Origin: an uncultured Porphyromonadaceae bacterium
Lineage (GTDB): Bacteria; Bacteroidota; Bacteroidia; Bacteroidales; Muribaculaceae
Assembly (NCBI GenBank): GCA_900544305.1
Contig: UQUV01000039.1
Coordinates: forward strand, 1-25,724
DNA: 25,724 nt
Direction of reading: 5' to 3'
The translations under genes were made by a program, and so were the position numbers. Positions 7,284 through 16,180 of the stretch are shown here, piece by piece. Numbering within the stretch: the first letter of the stretch is position 1; each line of letters begins with the position of its first letter. The notes beneath the pieces were generated by a model, which was given only the letters and a program-made list of their open reading frames with translations, was not told the origin of the DNA and did not search any database.

Positions 7284-9321
7284 TCGTATTCTTTTTATAT
7301 AATGATTGAATCTTCTTATTTACTTGTGCAGGCGTTGCCTTTTCCGGAACATCAGCAAACGGAAGCCTGAACGAGCATCCCGACTTGTATTCACTGCATC
7401 CATAAGCCGTTTTTCCTTTAATAATATGCCCTTTTCCGCACAAAGGACAAACGACCTGTTCAAGCGACTTGACAGCAGGCTTTCGAACGGCTTTCTTCTT
7501 CGCCGGCTCTTTTCGGGGTTCTTCAGGAACAGCTATCTTGCTGCCGCTGTTATCACTTAACACATCATATACTATTTCTCCAATCTGCGCCTTCAGTTCG
7601 TCAATAAACTGTGCCGCATCATATTCCCGGCTTTCAATTTTGCGGAGCTTGTTTTCCCAAATACCGGTCAATTTTGCAGACTTCAGCAAATCAACCTTGA
7701 TAGTATCTATCAAAGCTATTCCTGCCGACGTAGCACGCAAATTTTTCTTTTCCTTCTGAATATATTTTCTCTTAAACAGCGTTTCAATGATAGCCGCACG
7801 GGTGGAAGGACGCCCTATCCCATTTTCCTTCATGGCTTCACGAAGTTCTTCATCGTCCACCAGCTTACCAGCGGTTTCCATTGCCCGCAGCAACGTACCT
7901 TCCGTATACAATTTAGGCGGCTGAGTGGTCTTTTTCACCAACGCCGGCTCATGAGGCCCGGATTCCCCCTCTACAAATACAGGCAAGATGCTGTCGCTGC
8001 CGTCGTCCTCCGATTCGGAATTAGACTTGTCCGCCGTTTTATAGAGCACACGCCAACCGTCCGCAACAATCTGTTTGCCATTTGCCTTAAACTCATGATC
8101 TCCGACGGATGCCATTACCGTAGTCTGGTCAAATTCACAATCAGGATAGAAAACCGCAATGAAACGCCGTGCCACCATGTCATAGACACGCTTCTCTTCT
8201 ACCGAAAGATAAGAAGCCGGCGGCACATTCGTCGGTATGATAGCATGGTGATCTGTCACTTTCGAATTATCGAATACCTTTTTCGTTTTCGGTATCTTTT
8301 TCTCAAGCACCGGTGCCGTAAAATTTGCATATGGAGTCAGAGCTTTCAATATACCTGGCACTTTCGGATATATATCCTCGCTCAAATATGTCGTATCAAC
8401 TCTCGGATAAGTCGTAAACTTTTTTTCATAAAGCGACTGTATCAAGCGCAAAGTTTCTTCAGCCGAATATCCATACCGCTTGTTACACTCTACCTGCAAA
8501 GATGTCAAGTCAAACAGTTTCGGCGGATATTCTTTGCCCCGTTTTGTCGTAAATGAATTAATCACCAAAGGAAGGTCCTTTATCTGTTCAATTACATTTT
8601 GGGCTTCCGCCTCGACTTTATACCGTCCTTTGGTCGAATTAAATGTAACACCCTTATAAATGGTCTTGATTTCCCAAAAATCCTCTGGAACGAAATTGTC
8701 TATTTCCTTTTGACGTGCCACAACCAATGCAAGCGTTGGTGTCTGCACACGTCCAATAGACAGCACATTTCTATTTTGTGCATATTTCAACGTAAACAAA
8801 CGCGTCGCATTCATTCCGAGAATCCAGTCACCGATAGCACGGGAAAGGCCGGCAAAATACAGACTGTCAAAATCCGATTGCGGCCGAAGATTTTTAAATC
8901 CTTCCCGAATACTTTCATCCGTCAAAGAAGAAATCCACAGTCGCTTGACAGGTTTTCTGCATTCGGCCTTTTGCATCACCCATCGCTGTATTAATTCACC
9001 CTCCTGGCCGGCATCACCGCAGTTGACAACTTCATCAGCTTCTTTAATTAATGCCTCAATGACATGGAATTGCTTTTCAATCCCCTTGTCATTTATCAAA
9101 CGAATTCCAAACTTGGGAGGAATCATCGGCAAGACGCCCAAGCTCCACGTTTTCCATCTGTCCGTGTAGTCTTGGGGTTCTTTAAGGGTACAAAGATGTC
9201 CGAAGGTCCATGTTATTTTATAACCGTTGCCTTCGTAAAATCCGTCACGTCTAATGTCCGCACCAAGAATTGAAGCGATGTCTTTCGCCACACTTGGTTT
9301 CTCTGTTATGCATACAATCAT
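7276..9321 (-). CDS. topB: DNA topoisomerase III (type IA)
   Basis: A type IA topoisomerase that passes single strands to decatenate DNA, often acting with RecQ-family helicases. In the 681 residues: TOPRIM domain beginning MIVCITEKPS (E7), the second TOPRIM motif CGDAGQEGEL at 101-110, the toroid core with SIGRVQTPT (188-196), active-site tyrosine Y305 in TTYPRVDT, a Lys/Pro-rich linker near 605-620 and one C-terminal zinc-finger-like domain (VCPLCGKGHIIKG...GCSFRLPF). In the second TOPRIM motif the usual DPDREG reads DAGQEG, so the second Asp is Gly. It lies 6 nt after mazG and overlaps the Nudix gene by 8 nt. recQ, its usual functional partner, is 3 kb away in another transcript. Confidence 0.96.
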   Translation of the reverse strand: MIVCITEKPSVAKDIASILGADIRRDGFYEGNGYKITWTFGHLCTLKEPQDYTDRWKTWSLGVLPMIPPKFGIRLINDKGIEKQFHVIEALIKEADEVVNCGDAGQEGELIQRWVMQKAECRKPVKRLWISSLTDESIREGFKNLRPQSDFDSLYFAGLSRAIGDWILGMNATRLFTLKYAQNRNVLSIGRVQTPTLALVVARQKEIDNFVPEDFWEIKTIYKGVTFNSTKGRYKVEAEAQNVIEQIKDLPLVINSFTTKRGKEYPPKLFDLTSLQVECNKRYGYSAEETLRLIQSLYEKKFTTYPRVDTTYLSEDIYPKVPGILKALTPYANFTAPVLEKKIPKTKKVFDNSKVTDHHAIIPTNVPPASYLSVEEKRVYDMVARRFIAVFYPDCEFDQTTVMASVGDHEFKANGKQIVADGWRVLYKTADKSNSESEDDGSDSILPVFVEGESGPHEPALVKKTTQPPKLYTEGTLLRAMETAGKLVDDEELREAMKENGIGRPSTRAAIIETLFKRKYIQKEKKNLRATSAGIALIDTIKVDLLKSAKLTGIWENKLRKIESREYDAAQFIDELKAQIGEIVYDVLSDNSGSKIAVPEEPRKEPAKKKAVRKPAVKSLEQVVCPLCGKGHIIKGKTAYGCSEYKSGCSFRLPFADVPEKATPAQVNKKIQSLYKKNTNE

Positions 9322-9327
9322 TTATTT

Positions 9328-10122
9328 CTACATTTTACCCTCAAGCGTCTTGGCTTCGTTCCACAACGAATCCATTTCAGCCAATGTCATATCCGACAAT
9401 TTCTTGCCTTGTTCCTTTGCCTTTTCTTCAATATAGTTGAATCGGCGAATGAATTTTTGGTTTGTCCGTTCCAGAGCATTGTCGACATTTACTTTATAGA
9501 GACGGGCTGCATTAACGACACTGAACAGCAAGTCCCCGAACTCGGCTTCCTTGTCTTCCGCAGTTCCCGACTTCAATTCTTTTTCCACTTCGCCAAGCTC
9601 TTCCTTAACCTTATCCCACACTTGAGACGGTTCGTCCCAATCAAAACCTGCGTTTGAGGCTTTCTCCTGAATCCGTTCTGATTTTATCAGCGACGGCAAT
9701 GCTTTCGGGACTCCTCCTAAAATGGTTTTGTTTCCGTTTTTCTCTTTAAGTTTCAATTGTTCCCAATTGTGTTCCACTTCTGAAGAGCCGGACACATGAA
9801 CCTCGCCAAACACATGAGGATGACGGAATATCAGCTTCTCACGCAGAGAATCGCAGACATCAGCTATATCAAATTCCTGCTTTTCGTCAGCGATTTTAGA
9901 ATAGAATACAATGTGTAGCAACACATCGCCCAATTCCTTTTTGATATTCAGTGAATCTTCATCAATCAAAGCCCCGGACAGTTCATACACTTCTTCAATC
10001 GTATTACAGCGCAGGCTCTGGTTTGTTTGTTTTCTGTCCCAAGGACATTTTTCTCTCAGTTCATCAAGGACATCCAGCAATTTGCCGAACGCCTCCATTT
10101 TATATTCTCTTGAGTGGCTCAT
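9328..10122 (-). CDS. mazG: Nucleoside triphosphate pyrophosphohydrolase MazG
   Basis: A 264-residue all-alpha NTP pyrophosphatase that hydrolyses NTPs, including damaged ones, to NMP and PPi. Two MazG repeats are visible. The first carries EEVYE (43-47) and ELGD (63-66), the second EELGE and EFGDLLFSVVN (about residues 173-210); these are the EExxE...ExxD metal sites. The start MSHSREYKMEAFGKLLDVLDELREKCPWD agrees with the family. It lies 2 nt after dsbD and 6 nt before topB, so it is within one operon. Length and motifs are typical of full-length MazG, not of the short phage forms. Confidence 0.97.
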   Translation of the reverse strand: MSHSREYKMEAFGKLLDVLDELREKCPWDRKQTNQSLRCNTIEEVYELSGALIDEDSLNIKKELGDVLLHIVFYSKIADEKQEFDIADVCDSLREKLIFRHPHVFGEVHVSGSSEVEHNWEQLKLKEKNGNKTILGGVPKALPSLIKSERIQEKASNAGFDWDEPSQVWDKVKEELGEVEKELKSGTAEDKEAEFGDLLFSVVNAARLYKVNVDNALERTNQKFIRRFNYIEEKAKEQGKKLSDMTLAEMDSLWNEAKTLEGKM

Positions 10123-10124
10123 AA

Positions 10125-12089
10125 CTATTCTGCTTTATATTTATCCAACCCGTTCTGTAGGAACGATGTGAAATTGTCAACATTTTCATCATAGAACACT
10201 GGGCCTGACAACAATTGGCCTTCGTTGTCAAGAACCACATAATACGGTTGGGAATTAGCACCAAATTTATAGCGTTGCAAATAACTCCAAAGGTCGCCAT
10301 AGGTACGAAGTTTGACTTTAGCACCATTTTCTTCTACTTCCATAGGTACATCCAGCTCCTTCTTGTCGTCAACCATAAGCGTAATCATCACAAACTCTTT
10401 TTCAATCATTTGACGCACACGGCTGTTATCAATAACCGCAGCCTCCATCTTACGGCAATTTACGCAACCATAACCCGAGAAATCAAGGAAGACCGGCTTC
10501 TCCAACTTTTTGGCAGCCTCCATTCCTTCATCATAATCATGATATTCCACAAATTTGCCTTCATCGTAAAGATTAAAATCCTGTGTGCTCAACGGTGGCA
10601 CAAATGCGCTCACACTCTTTAATGGTGCCCCCCACAATCCCGGAAGCAAATAAACGGAAAATGCTAACGAAATCATCGCAAGGAAGAAACGGAACACACC
10701 GACTTTTTCCACTTTGGAATCATGCGGGAAACGAATCTTACCCAGCAGATAGATACCCAGCAAAGCAAAGATGACAATCCAAAGTGCAACAAACACTTCA
10801 CGATCCAGAATTCCCCAGCCATATGCAAGGTCGGCAACCGACAAGAACTTTAATGACAATGCCAATTCCACAAAACCCAAAACGACCTTAACCGAATTCA
10901 ACCATCCTCCTGATTTCGGCAATTCCTTCAACCAAGACGGGAAAATAGCAAAAAGCGTAAACGGAATAGCCAATGCCAACGCAAACGCACCCATTCCCAC
11001 GGCCGGTCCCGTAAGGTCACCTAAGCTAACAGCTTCTACCAGCAATGTTCCAATAATAGGGCCCGTACAGGAGAACGAAACTAATGTAAGCGTAAACGCC
11101 ATAAAGAAAATGCTCAATACCCCTGTTGTCCGCTCGGCTTTGGAGTCCATCTTGTTGGTCCATTTGCTTGGCAATGTAATTTCGAATGCGCCAAAGAATG
11201 AAATAGCAAAGACAACAAGCAAGGCAAAAAATATGATATTGAAAATCGCATCCGTCGACAATTCGTTCAATTTACTTGGACCAAAAAACAATGTAATAAT
11301 CAACCCTAATGCCAAGTAAACAACAATAATCGACACGCCATAAAGGAAAGCATCCAAAATGGAACGGCGACGTGAACCGTGTTTTTTCAAGAAGAAGCTC
11401 ACTGTCAACGGAATCATCGGCCATACACAAGGAGTCAGCAAGGCAATCAAACCACCGACAAACCCGCCGAAGAATATATACCATATCGACCGGTTGGAAA
11501 TCGAAGCCGCGTTATCGTCCATTTTCACAGGTTCCCAATAGTCCTGCTCACCTTTCACTTCTGCTTTTTTCGATTTTTGAGCCAAAGGAACAGCTATCGG
11601 CTCAGCCTCTACCAAAGGAACAGCTTGTGAAGGCCCGGCACTAAATTCAAAAGGCACATTTTCCGGAGCCTGACACGTTCCATCGTTGCAAAGCATGAAA
11701 CGAACATAACCGGACACTTTATAATCTTTGTCCAGAATCTTCACCTTTTGACTTAAAACGACATTATCAGTCCACCATCCGAGTTTCAAATGGTAAACCA
11801 TGTCTATTTCTTCATGAGGAGGTTTATTGGGGACCAGCTCTCCTATCAATTCCACATTTTTCAGTTCTTCCCAATTGACTGTTGTTGGAATCGGACCGCC
11901 ATCCGGCAATTTGGTTGAATACAAATGCCACCCTTTATCTATTTGAGCATTCATTTTCACAACGCCCTCAGTTTCTGATATTTTCTCAAAAGCGAAACTC
12001 CATTTGGCAGGTTTGCGAATTTGTGCTTGAGTTGCAAAAGTAGCAACAAAAGCCATTAAAAACAGCAATGTCAGTCTAAGTTGTTTCAT
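10125..12089 (-). CDS. dsbD: Thiol:disulfide interchange protein DsbD
   Basis: Carries reducing power from cytoplasmic thioredoxin across the inner membrane to envelope proteins. The 654-residue product has a signal peptide (MKQLRLTLLFLMAFVATFATQA), a periplasmic immunoglobulin-like domain with C-x4-C in MLCNDGTCQAPE, then a multi-helix DsbD transmembrane core with cysteines in LLTPCVWPMIP and FSCTGPIIGT, and a C-terminal thioredoxin domain with active site C542-V-N-C545 and cis-Pro in NSQPYYVV. All three redox pairs are therefore present. It is first in a minus-strand operon with mazG, topB, a Nudix gene and a Cys-rich peptide, and is divergent from yicC. Confidence 0.95.
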   Translation of the reverse strand: MKQLRLTLLFLMAFVATFATQAQIRKPAKWSFAFEKISETEGVVKMNAQIDKGWHLYSTKLPDGGPIPTTVNWEELKNVELIGELVPNKPPHEEIDMVYHLKLGWWTDNVVLSQKVKILDKDYKVSGYVRFMLCNDGTCQAPENVPFEFSAGPSQAVPLVEAEPIAVPLAQKSKKAEVKGEQDYWEPVKMDDNAASISNRSIWYIFFGGFVGGLIALLTPCVWPMIPLTVSFFLKKHGSRRRSILDAFLYGVSIIVVYLALGLIITLFFGPSKLNELSTDAIFNIIFFALLVVFAISFFGAFEITLPSKWTNKMDSKAERTTGVLSIFFMAFTLTLVSFSCTGPIIGTLLVEAVSLGDLTGPAVGMGAFALALAIPFTLFAIFPSWLKELPKSGGWLNSVKVVLGFVELALSLKFLSVADLAYGWGILDREVFVALWIVIFALLGIYLLGKIRFPHDSKVEKVGVFRFFLAMISLAFSVYLLPGLWGAPLKSVSAFVPPLSTQDFNLYDEGKFVEYHDYDEGMEAAKKLEKPVFLDFSGYGCVNCRKMEAAVIDNSRVRQMIEKEFVMITLMVDDKKELDVPMEVEENGAKVKLRTYGDLWSYLQRYKFGANSQPYYVVLDNEGQLLSGPVFYDENVDNFTSFLQNGLDKYKAE

Positions 12090-12137
12090 ACTTGTCGCTA
12101 TACTATGATTGATTATTATTCACGATTAAAATGCCTA

Positions 12138-12145
12138 CAAAATTA
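12138..12145 (-). promoter_or_regulatory. Probable -7 element of the dsbD operon promoter
   Basis: On the minus strand TAATTTTG fits TAnnTTTG and would start transcription near 12131, about 40 nt before the dsbD ATG. A clear TTTG is missing; the nearest candidate is TCTG (12171-12168) at 22 nt, so the -33 box is weak. Confidence 0.45.
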
Positions 12146-12228
12146 AATAAAATAATTGGAAGCTTGACAGAATTCTTCCGCCAAATATGCAACGCTTCAC
12201 AACCTTCAACAGTTCATTGCATCTTTTA

Positions 12229-12260
12229 TTTGTCTAATAAACCTTATTTGCGTATTTTTG
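12229..12260 (+). promoter_or_regulatory. Bacteroidetes-type promoter of the yicC operon
   Basis: TTTG (12229-12232), then 20 nt, then TATTTTTG (12253-12260): an exact consensus match. The predicted start near 12267 gives a leader of only about 12 nt before ATG 12279. That argues against the upstream in-frame TTG at 12258, which lies inside the -7 box. Confidence 0.8.
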
Positions 12261-12278
12261 CAAAAAAGAAAATCTATT

Positions 12279-13151
12279 ATGATACTATCAATGACAGGTT
12301 TCGGAAAATCAACAGCCGAAATCAACGGAAAAAAAATTACAGCTGAAATAAAATCTCTGAATAGCAAACAGATGGATTTGTCCGTACGCATTCCGCAACA
12401 GCTTCGCGAACGGGAACTGGCATTAAGAAGCGTTGTCGCCAAAGAATTGGAACGCGGCAAAGTTGACTTGACCATCACACTCGAATCCATCGCAAACGAT
12501 ACACCCATCTCCATCAACAAAGCTCTTGCCGGCAAATACAAGGTTCAAATTGAACAAATGTCTGAAGAGCTGAACATCCCCCTCCCAACGGACTGGTATG
12601 CAACTTTGCTGAGACTTCCCGACGTGCTTAAACAGGAGTCGGCAGAAACCGATGAAGAAGAATTGTCAGCACTCGACACAGCCGTAGCTTCTGCAATCAC
12701 CCATTTGATTGAATTCCGCACACAGGAAGGCAAAAGACTGGAACTGTTTTTCAAAGAAAAAATCGCCAACATCCAAGCCCTTCTTGACGAAGTACCGCAA
12801 TATGAGGAAGAGCGAATCGTCAAAATCAAGGCGCGTATCCAGGAAGCGTTGGAAAAATTAGGCAATGTCGACTATGACAAAAACCGTTTCGAACAGGAAA
12901 TGATTTTCTATATTGAAAAACTCGACATTACAGAAGAAAAAATCCGCTTGCAGAATCATTTGGACTACTTCCTTGCAACAATGGAAAACGGTTCGGGCCA
13001 AGGCAAAAAGTTAGGTTTTATCAGTCAGGAAATGGGTCGGGAAATCAACACTTTAGGTTCAAAGGCTAACAACGCCGAATTGCAAAAAGTAGTTGTCAAG
13101 ATGAAGGACCAATTGGAACAGATTAAAGAACAGGTTCTAAATGTAATGTAA
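12279..13151 (+). CDS. yicC: YicC family endoribonuclease
   Basis: A 290-residue YicC protein. The family begins MxxSMTGFG, here MILSMTGFGKS, and has the C-terminal DUF1732 signature (LGFISQEMGREINTLGSKANNAELQ). E. coli YicC has been described as an RNase that helps degrade small regulatory RNA, so a role in RNA turnover is likely, though untested in this group. The ATG at 12279 is fixed by the MILSMTGFG motif and by the promoter directly upstream. It heads a plus-strand operon; gmk follows after 11 nt, as in many bacteria. Confidence 0.93.
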   Translation: MILSMTGFGKSTAEINGKKITAEIKSLNSKQMDLSVRIPQQLRERELALRSVVAKELERGKVDLTITLESIANDTPISINKALAGKYKVQIEQMSEELNIPLPTDWYATLLRLPDVLKQESAETDEEELSALDTAVASAITHLIEFRTQEGKRLELFFKEKIANIQALLDEVPQYEEERIVKIKARIQEALEKLGNVDYDKNRFEQEMIFYIEKLDITEEKIRLQNHLDYFLATMENGSGQGKKLGFISQEMGREINTLGSKANNAELQKVVVKMKDQLEQIKEQVLNVM

Positions 13152-13162
13152 CCGATATTAAT

Positions 13163-13732
13163 ATGAAAAAAGGCAAAATAATCATTATATCCGCTCCCTC
13201 CGGCACGGGAAAATCTACAATCATCAACGAACTGACAAAAAATGCTGAGCTGCGTCTGCAATTTTCTGTTTCTGCCACCAATCGTTCGCCACGTACAGGT
13301 GAAGTTGATGGCGTCAACTACCATTTCCTTAGCGACGAAGCTTTCCAGGCGGCTATCGCCGCCGATGCATTCGTTGAATTCGAAGAAGTTTATCCCGGTC
13401 GTTTTTACGGAACACTTAAAAGTGAACTTGCAAGAATCATGGACAGCGGTAACAATGTCATTCTCGACATTGACGTAAAGGGAGGACTCAATGTCAAACG
13501 TCAGTATCCCGACGCATTGTCTGTTTTCATCCAGCCACCATCTGTCGAAGTTCTTCGCGAGCGTCTGATTGGCAGAGGAACCGATACCATCGAGACAATC
13601 AACCAGCGTGTCAGCAAAGCTGAATACGAACTTTCATTCGCACCCCAATATGACAAATCAGTCGTAAACGACAATCTTGACGAAGCAGTTGCCCAAACGA
13701 CATCAATCATTTTGGAATACATCAAACAATGA
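13163..13732 (+). CDS. gmk: Guanylate kinase
   Basis: Phosphorylates GMP to GDP with ATP in the guanine nucleotide pathway. The 189-residue product has Walker A APSGTGKST at 11-19, the GMP-binding block SVSATNRSPRTGEVDGVNYHF, the Y-x-x-x-F-Y-G-T segment (YPGRFYGT), and the lid region RLIGRGTDTIETINQRV. Length is typical. It lies between yicC (11-nt gap) and nadD, with whose start its stop codon overlaps (ATGA), so translation is coupled. Confidence 0.97.
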   Translation: MKKGKIIIISAPSGTGKSTIINELTKNAELRLQFSVSATNRSPRTGEVDGVNYHFLSDEAFQAAIAADAFVEFEEVYPGRFYGTLKSELARIMDSGNNVILDIDVKGGLNVKRQYPDALSVFIQPPSVEVLRERLIGRGTDTIETINQRVSKAEYELSFAPQYDKSVVNDNLDEAVAQTTSIILEYIKQ

Positions 13733-14304
13733 CAATCGGCATTTTTGGAGGCACGTTCAACCCTATTCACATAGGACACGCCATATTGGCCAACTTCATC
13801 AGCCAGACCAAACTGGTTGATGAAGTCTGGCTGATGCCAACGCCCCACAACCCGTTGAAATCAGAAGGCAACACCAACTACGACCGGCATCGCATTGAAA
13901 TGGTGCAAATCGTAGCTGAAGGATGTGCCAACGTACAGGTATGCCTGGAAGAGTTTGAATTGCCCCGCCCCTCGTATTCTTACGACACTCTGGTCCATTT
14001 AAAAAACAAGTTCCCCGAACACCAGTTTAAAATGATAATCGGAGCCGACAATTGGTTGTGTTTTGACAAATGGAGGAATTATCAGTCCATCATTTCCGAA
14101 TTCGGACTTATCGTATATCCCCGACCGGGTTACTCACTCCCAGAAGACAGCGGAAGCACGAATGTCATCTTTATTGATGCTCCGCAAATTGAAATTTCAT
14201 CAACTTCAATTCGGGAAGGATTAAAGCGGGGAATGAATATGAACTTTTTCCTCTCCGAAAAAGTTTATCATTATATATTGGAACAAAAACTATATCAAGA
14301 ATGA
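13729..14304 (+). CDS. nadD: Nicotinate-nucleotide adenylyltransferase
   Basis: Transfers AMP to nicotinate mononucleotide to make deamido-NAD in NAD synthesis. The 191-residue product shows the nucleotidyltransferase motif GGTFNPIHIGH at 7-17, the family block VWLMPTPHNPLK, the GADNW segment and the C-terminal ISSTSIREG, which completes the ATP site. It overlaps gmk by 4 nt (ATGA) and the next gene by 4 nt (ATGA), so three genes in a row are translationally coupled. Confidence 0.97.
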   Translation: MTIGIFGGTFNPIHIGHAILANFISQTKLVDEVWLMPTPHNPLKSEGNTNYDRHRIEMVQIVAEGCANVQVCLEEFELPRPSYSYDTLVHLKNKFPEHQFKMIIGADNWLCFDKWRNYQSIISEFGLIVYPRPGYSLPEDSGSTNVIFIDAPQIEISSTSIREGLKRGMNMNFFLSEKVYHYILEQKLYQE

Positions 14305-14807
14305 GCCAATTAAACAATAACAGCATATCCTTTTTAGGGTTGGCAAACGAATACTGCAACCTGATGGAACAGGCTATCGAAATAGAGAAGGACGAACTTA
14401 TCGACCATCTTCTACGCCTGTTGCCTCGTCTATATATTACTGCCACAGACCTGCGGCTGAACGAATATGATGAAGATATTTATCTTGAACCATATTTGGA
14501 AGAAGAATATTACGACAGCATACTCCGAAAACTGGAATCTGTCATTGGAGAAGACGACACCTATCTGGAAGTATTCGAAGAAGACATGAAGTATTCCGAC
14601 ACACCAGTTGCAGCAAGTGTTTCGGAATGCCTGGCCGATATTTTCCAAGATTTATACAATCTGATTTACGCAGCCAAGGATGCCCCACAGGAGCATGTCA
14701 ACAACCTGATTTTTGCTTGCAAGGAAAACTTTGAGGCATATTGGGGACAAACTTTGTGCAATGTGATGAGAGCTTTACACAAAATAAAATACAACAATAC
14801 ATACTAA
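14301..14807 (+). CDS. DUF5063 domain-containing protein
   Basis: A 168-residue acidic, apparently all-helical protein with no signal peptide or membrane segment. Its pattern (FLGLANEYCNLMEQ, HLLRLLPRLYITATDL, YLEEEYYD, ECLADIFQDLYNLI and FEAYWGQTLCNVMRALHKI) matches what I know as DUF5063, a Bacteroidetes family of unknown function. The start overlaps nadD by 4 nt and the stop is one base before the next ATG, so it belongs tightly to the yicC-gmk-nadD-aminopeptidase operon. The conserved acids and aromatics suggest binding rather than catalysis; no catalytic motif is recognised. Confidence 0.8.
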   Translation: MSQLNNNSISFLGLANEYCNLMEQAIEIEKDELIDHLLRLLPRLYITATDLRLNEYDEDIYLEPYLEEEYYDSILRKLESVIGEDDTYLEVFEEDMKYSDTPVAASVSECLADIFQDLYNLIYAAKDAPQEHVNNLIFACKENFEAYWGQTLCNVMRALHKIKYNNTY

Positions 14808-14808
14808 T

Positions 14809-16101
14809 ATGGAAAACTACAACGCAGATTCCCTGCTCGACTTTCTTGACAACAGCCCCTGTAATTTTTGGGCAGTTGAAACCATAAAAAAACACTTGGT
14901 TGCAAACGGCTTTGAAGAACTGCAACCAGCCGACAAATGGAATATCAAAAAAGGAGGAAAATATTTCGTTACCAAAAACGACAGCGCTATCTTTGGTATC
15001 AAGGTTGGAACTGAGCCATTGTCTGAAACAGGTTTTAGAATCATTTCGGCACATAGCGATTCACCTTGTTTCCGCATCAAGCCTAACCCGGAAATGTTGG
15101 CCGACGGAGTGCTCCGCATCAATACAGAAGTTTACGGTGGACCAATTCTTTACACTTGGTTTGACCGTCCCCTGTCAATAGCAGGCCGTGTGATTTTCAA
15201 GAATCCGGAAAACATATTGAAACCAACCACCCGGCTCATTGATTTCAAAAAACCGGTATTGATTATTCCGCATCTTGCAATTCACTTCAACCGCACAGTG
15301 AACGACGGCAACAAACTCTCAAAGCAAAAGGACATGCTTCCTATTGCCGCCATCGTCACCGATACAGTGGAAAAAGACGGATTTATATTGAAAAAAGTTG
15401 CCGAAGAACTGCATGTTGCCGTAACCGACATTTTGGATTTTGACTTGTTGCTTTATAATTGCCAGAAAGCACAACGGGTTGGATTCAACGGCGAATTCAT
15501 ATCATCCGGAAGAATTGACGATTTAAGCATGGCCCATGCTGCCATGTGTGCGCTCATCAAAGGCAGCAATACGACAACCACACAAGTAATGGCTATCTTC
15601 GACAACGAAGAGACAGGCAGCGGAACAAAGCAAGGAGCTGCATCACCCGTTTTAGCTAACATTCTTCACAGAATAGCTTTGGCAACAAGAGTCGACCAAG
15701 AAGGCTTCTATCAGGCATTGTCAAACTCTTTCATGATTTCCGCCGACAACGCACATGCAGCCCACCCTAACTATCCGGAAAAATACGATCCGACAAATCA
15801 CCCGGTAATGGGCGGAGGTCCGACTATCAAAATCAATGCAAACTGCAAATACATGACCGATGCCAACTCATCGGCTATTTTCATCGAATTGTGTAAGAAG
15901 GCGAAATCACCCTACCAGTTCTTTGTCAACCATTCGGACAATGCCGGAGGTTCGACACTTGGAAATATCCTGACATCACAAATGGACATCAACGGAGTGG
16001 ACATGGGCAATCCTATTTGGGCGATGCATTCAGCCTATGAAACAGGCTCGATAGCCGATCATCAGAATGCAATCAATGTTTTCACGGAATTTTTCAATTA
16101 A
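14809..16101 (+). CDS. M18 family aminopeptidase
   Basis: A cytoplasmic dinuclear-zinc aminopeptidase of the M18 (aspartyl aminopeptidase/PepC-like) family that removes N-terminal residues from peptides. The 430-residue product shows all metal and catalytic positions: H82 in AHSDSP, D237 in RIDDLS, E267 and E268 in DNEETGSG, D313 in DNAHAAHPNYPEKY and H407 in WAMHSAYETGS. A GGSTLGN segment lies before the last ligand. It is the last gene of the yicC operon, with one base between it and the DUF5063 gene, and is followed by a hairpin terminator. Substrate preference cannot be decided from sequence. Confidence 0.95.
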   Translation: MENYNADSLLDFLDNSPCNFWAVETIKKHLVANGFEELQPADKWNIKKGGKYFVTKNDSAIFGIKVGTEPLSETGFRIISAHSDSPCFRIKPNPEMLADGVLRINTEVYGGPILYTWFDRPLSIAGRVIFKNPENILKPTTRLIDFKKPVLIIPHLAIHFNRTVNDGNKLSKQKDMLPIAAIVTDTVEKDGFILKKVAEELHVAVTDILDFDLLLYNCQKAQRVGFNGEFISSGRIDDLSMAHAAMCALIKGSNTTTTQVMAIFDNEETGSGTKQGAASPVLANILHRIALATRVDQEGFYQALSNSFMISADNAHAAHPNYPEKYDPTNHPVMGGGPTIKINANCKYMTDANSSAIFIELCKKAKSPYQFFVNHSDNAGGSTLGNILTSQMDINGVDMGNPIWAMHSAYETGSIADHQNAINVFTEFFN

Positions 16102-16109
16102 TACAATAA

Positions 16110-16138
16110 ATAAAGGCAGCCTAAACGGTTGCCTTTAT
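16110..16138 (+). terminator. Terminator hairpin after the aminopeptidase gene
   Basis: ATAAAGGCAGCC pairs with GGTTGCCTTTAT (12 bp, one G-T) around a TAAAC loop, starting 9 nt after the stop codon. The TTTAT of the 3' arm serves as a short U-tract; no longer U run follows, so strength is moderate. In the minus direction it is followed by a T-rich stretch and may work both ways. Confidence 0.65.
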
Positions 16139-16150
16139 GCTATAAAAAAT

Positions 16151-16180
16151 GGCGTTCTGCTCTTCTCAGAGTAGAACGCC
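16151..16180. repeat. Second hairpin, GC-rich stem
   Basis: GGCGTTCTGCTC and GAGTAGAACGCC form a 12-bp stem with one G-T pair and a TTCTCA loop, 12 nt after the first hairpin. No U run follows it on the plus strand, but on the minus strand it runs into ATTTTTTATA, as a terminator would. Confidence 0.6.
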
